DNA of 37,269 bases from Syntrophaceae bacterium UBA7544 (GTDB lineage Bacteria > Desulfobacterota > Syntrophia > Syntrophales > Smithellaceae): the NCBI GenBank assembly GCA_002479215.1, contig DLME01000266.1, positions 1 to 37,269 of the forward strand, in the 5' to 3' direction. How positions within the stretch are numbered: the stretch's first letter is position 1; every line of letters starts with the position of its first letter. The notes under the pieces were generated by a model, which had not been told where the DNA came from, ran no database searches, and saw only the letters and a list, made by a program, of their open reading frames with translations. Below, one piece after another: positions 35,181 through 37,269 of this stretch. The position numbers and the translations under genes are program-made.

Positions 35181-35606
35181 ATGCAGGAAATAGATTGTAT
35201 TTTCTTTCAGTTTGCCAAGGCCTATCAACTTAGCAGCCGCTTTCTCACTCAGAAAGTTTCCGAACTCAATCTTACCTCCGTCCAGGCCATGGTTCTGGGG
35301 TTTCTCCATGAAGGGGATCAGATTACTTCCAGCGAACTGGGCAAAAGAACAGAGCTCGATAGCGCAACGCTCACGGGAATTCTGGACCGCCTGGAAGCCG
35401 CCGGATTTATCGAGCGGAAGAGCAATCCCGACGACCGGCGCTCCATCTGCATTCATCTGACGAAAAAAGGCAAAGCAATGGCCCAGGAAACAAACCGGGT
35501 GATCGCTGAAGCCAATAAAGAGTTTCTGCAGGTTTTAACCGAAGCACAAAAACGTGATCTTCACGGCATTATTACAAAGCTGCGTCTTTCCACCCCGCAT
35601 GTATAA
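35181..35606 (+). CDS. MarR family transcriptional regulator
   Basis: This 141-residue winged-helix protein has the MarR order: helices around LNLTSVQAMVLGFL, recognition helix region SSELGKRTELDSATLTGILDRLE, and the wing ERKSNPDDRRSICIHLTKKG with the conserved DDRR. The ATG at 35181 is chosen because the frame upstream crosses the promoter; the SD is weak and distant. It probably represses itself and the molybdopterin oxidoreductase 48 bases downstream, responding to a small phenolic or acyl ligand (inference). Confidence 0.92.
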   Translation: MQEIDCIFFQFAKAYQLSSRFLTQKVSELNLTSVQAMVLGFLHEGDQITSSELGKRTELDSATLTGILDRLEAAGFIERKSNPDDRRSICIHLTKKGKAMAQETNRVIAEANKEFLQVLTEAQKRDLHGIITKLRLSTPHV

Positions 35607-35654
35607 AGACGCAAATACTGTATCCGGCCAGGCTGCCGGAGAAAAGGAGCAACG

Positions 35655-37269
35655 ATGGGAACGATTCATAAAACCGGCTGTGTCCTCTGTGCGCAAAACT
35701 GCGGTTTGGAAATCGAAGTGGAAAATAACCGCATCGTAAAGGTGAAACCAGACAAATCCAATACCAAAAGCGAGGGCTACTTTTGCCGGAAAGGGATGAA
35801 CGTCGCCTATCACCAGCACAACGCCGACCGTCTGAAATATCCTATGAAAAAAGTCGGGGATAAATTTGAACGCATTTCCTGGGATCAGGCCATTGATGAA
35901 ATCGCCGCCAAACTTAAGAGTATTGTCGGCCAGTACGGGGCGCGCTCGTTTGCTTATATGGGCGCCGGTGGACAGGCCTGCCATTTCGAGGCGCCGTTCG
36001 GCATACGACTCATGCGGGGGTTAGGTTCGCAGTATCAGTACGGGCCCCTGGCACAGGAATTCGCCGGTGCCTTCTGGGTGTGCGGGCGCACGCACGGGCG
36101 CCAGTACCTGCACGATCAACCGGACGTGAATAATACGGATGTCCTGCTCATACTTGGATGGAACGGGATGCAGAGCCATCAGATCCCCCAGGCGCCGCGG
36201 CAACTCCAGCGCATCGCGAAAGATCCGGACAAACTGCTGATCGTGGTCGATCCCCGGCTTTCTGAAACCGCGAAAATTGCCAACATCCACCTCCCGATCC
36301 GTCCCGGCACGGACGCCCTTCTCCTTAAGGCGATGATTTCAATCATTCTCACAGAAGGCTGGGAAAACAAGGCTTACCTGGAAAATTCCACATCGGGTTT
36401 CGAAAGGATTAAATCCTATTTCCTCAATTTCGATACCCGCGCTGCCATCAAAACCTGCGAGCTCGATTTTGATCAGGTCCGTGAGGTCAGCCGTCTTTAC
36501 GCCACGCGCAAATCTTCCCTACGTTACGACCTGGGCATTTTCATGGGACGGCACAGCGGTTTGAATTCTTACCTGATTGTCATTCTGCAGGCAATCTGCG
36601 GCAGGCTCTGTGTTTCCGGCGGCAATGTCATTAACGGCCACATGATGCCTATCGGATCTCATACCGATGAAAGAAATCCCAAGATCTGGCGTACCGTAAC
36701 CACGAATTCTTTTCCGGTTTGCGGCTGTTTTCCGCCGAATGTCATGCCGGAAGAAATTATGTCGAATCATCCGGAAAGACTCCGGGCGGTTCTAGTAGTC
36801 GGTTGCAACCCTCTGCGTTCTTACGCTGATACTACAGCCTATGAACAATCCTTCAGCCGCCTGGATATCCTGGTCACGGCGGAAATCGCCATGACGGAAA
36901 CGGCCGCTCTTTCGCATTACGTGCTGCCTTCTCGCTCCGGCTATGAATCATGGGACGGAACTTTCTTTCCCATGACCTATCCAGGCATTTTCTTCCAGAT
37001 GCGCCGTCCGATCGTTGAACCCGAAGGCGAGCCCCTGGAAGCGGGAGAAATCCATCTGCGGCTGGCCGATAAACTGGGCCTGATACCATCGATTCCGGAA
37101 AGTCTTTATCAGGCAGCCTACGAGAGCCGTCCCGCCTTTGCCAAAGCCCTGATGGAATATGCTGTGACCGAACCGAAAGCCCTGAAGGCCATGCCGTTTA
37201 TCCTGGGCAAGACGCTGGGCAAAGCGATAGGTTCCGTCCATTTGGTAGCCCTCTGGGGTATGCTGCAGG
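35655..37269 (+). CDS. Molybdopterin-dependent oxidoreductase (formate dehydrogenase/DMSO reductase family), 3' end outside window
   Basis: The frame is open from ATG 35655 (SD AAGGAG at 35644-35649) to the window end, giving at least 538 residues. The N-terminal [4Fe-4S] site is Cys9-x2-Cys12-x3-Cys16 and Cys44 (CVLCAQNCG and YFCRKG). Typical segments follow: ISWDQAIDEIA, LLILGWNGM, VVDPRLSETAKIA, HLPIRPGTDALLLKAM, VVGCNPLRSYAD and LPSRSGYESWDGTF. Cys143 in WVCGRTHG lies near the place where family members have the Mo/W ligand, but this is a tentative alignment. A bis-MGD cofactor with Mo or W is expected. No twin-arginine signal is seen, so it is probably cytoplasmic. Substrate unknown; it is likely controlled by the adjacent MarR protein. 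Confidence 0.88.
   Translation, partial: MGTIHKTGCVLCAQNCGLEIEVENNRIVKVKPDKSNTKSEGYFCRKGMNVAYHQHNADRLKYPMKKVGDKFERISWDQAIDEIAAKLKSIVGQYGARSFAYMGAGGQACHFEAPFGIRLMRGLGSQYQYGPLAQEFAGAFWVCGRTHGRQYLHDQPDVNNTDVLLILGWNGMQSHQIPQAPRQLQRIAKDPDKLLIVVDPRLSETAKIANIHLPIRPGTDALLLKAMISIILTEGWENKAYLENSTSGFERIKSYFLNFDTRAAIKTCELDFDQVREVSRLYATRKSSLRYDLGIFMGRHSGLNSYLIVILQAICGRLCVSGGNVINGHMMPIGSHTDERNPKIWRTVTTNSFPVCGCFPPNVMPEEIMSNHPERLRAVLVVGCNPLRSYADTTAYEQSFSRLDILVTAEIAMTETAALSHYVLPSRSGYESWDGTFFPMTYPGIFFQMRRPIVEPEGEPLEAGEIHLRLADKLGLIPSIPESLYQAAYESRPAFAKALMEYAVTEPKALKAMPFILGKTLGKAIGSVHLVALWGMLQ

Overview
This window looks like a chromosomal piece of an anaerobic, probably syntrophic deltaproteobacterium (Desulfobacterota, Syntrophus/Smithella-like). 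The reasons are oxygen-sensitive enzymes (a glycyl radical enzyme with its activase, a molybdopterin oxidoreductase), many acyl-CoA and carboxylation genes, and the yceD-rpmF...acpP-fabF-glyA-comEB-nrdR-rib-nusB order common in that group. The taxonomy is inferred from protein character and gene order; no 16S rRNA is present.

Layout. Bases 1-1655: acyl-CoA carboxylase carboxyltransferase. 1888-3864 (minus): an AT-rich, probably acquired PD-(D/E)xK nuclease plus DUF2075/Schlafen-type helicase, possibly defensive. 4187-5960: crotonase and nitronate monooxygenase-like gene behind a good promoter and a candidate operator. 6225-6761: a monocistronic secreted protein with promoter and strong terminator. 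7297-9009: acyl-CoA synthetase. 9105-10022 (minus): membrane acyltransferase. 10307-14736: a tight three-gene operon of glycyl radical enzyme, radical-SAM activase and a duplicated split-barrel flavoprotein-like protein. 14789-15718 (minus): an amidohydrolase interrupted by one in-frame TAG. 15861-17525 (minus): gltX followed by tRNA-Gln(CUG) and tRNA-Glu(CUC).

17685-26784 is a long plus-strand housekeeping run: yceD, rpmF, a truncated fabD relic, acpP, fabF, glyA, dCMP deaminase, nrdR, ribE, ribBA, ribH, nusB, an M17 N-terminal-domain protein and a methyltransferase. The usual plsX, fabH and fabG are absent between rpmF and acpP. Then come a solute-binding lipoprotein (minus), a YihY membrane protein fused to a cyclic-nucleotide-binding domain, uppP, an Ldh-family oxidoreductase lacking both signature histidine motifs, a csbD relic, a secreted GxSxG hydrolase with mlaA, and finally a MarR regulator followed by a molybdopterin oxidoreductase that runs off the window.

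The most interesting items are: (1) the glycyl radical operon, whose enzyme has a Cys-x-Glu active site but an unassigned substrate; (2) a dispersed intergenic repeat present at 9010-9103 (minus) and 24472-24554 (plus), whose 10-bp stem differs between copies by a compensated base-pair change; (3) a second, roughly 105-bp direct repeat at 32108-32214 and 34992-35095 flanking the csbD relic-hydrolase-mlaA block; (4) a 33-bp imperfect palindrome over the marR -10 region; (5) gltX linked to both tRNAs that a non-discriminating GluRS would charge, the two tRNA genes being separated by one base; (6) the fabD and csbD relics and the amber-interrupted amidohydrolase. All calls come from reading the sequence; no database search was made.
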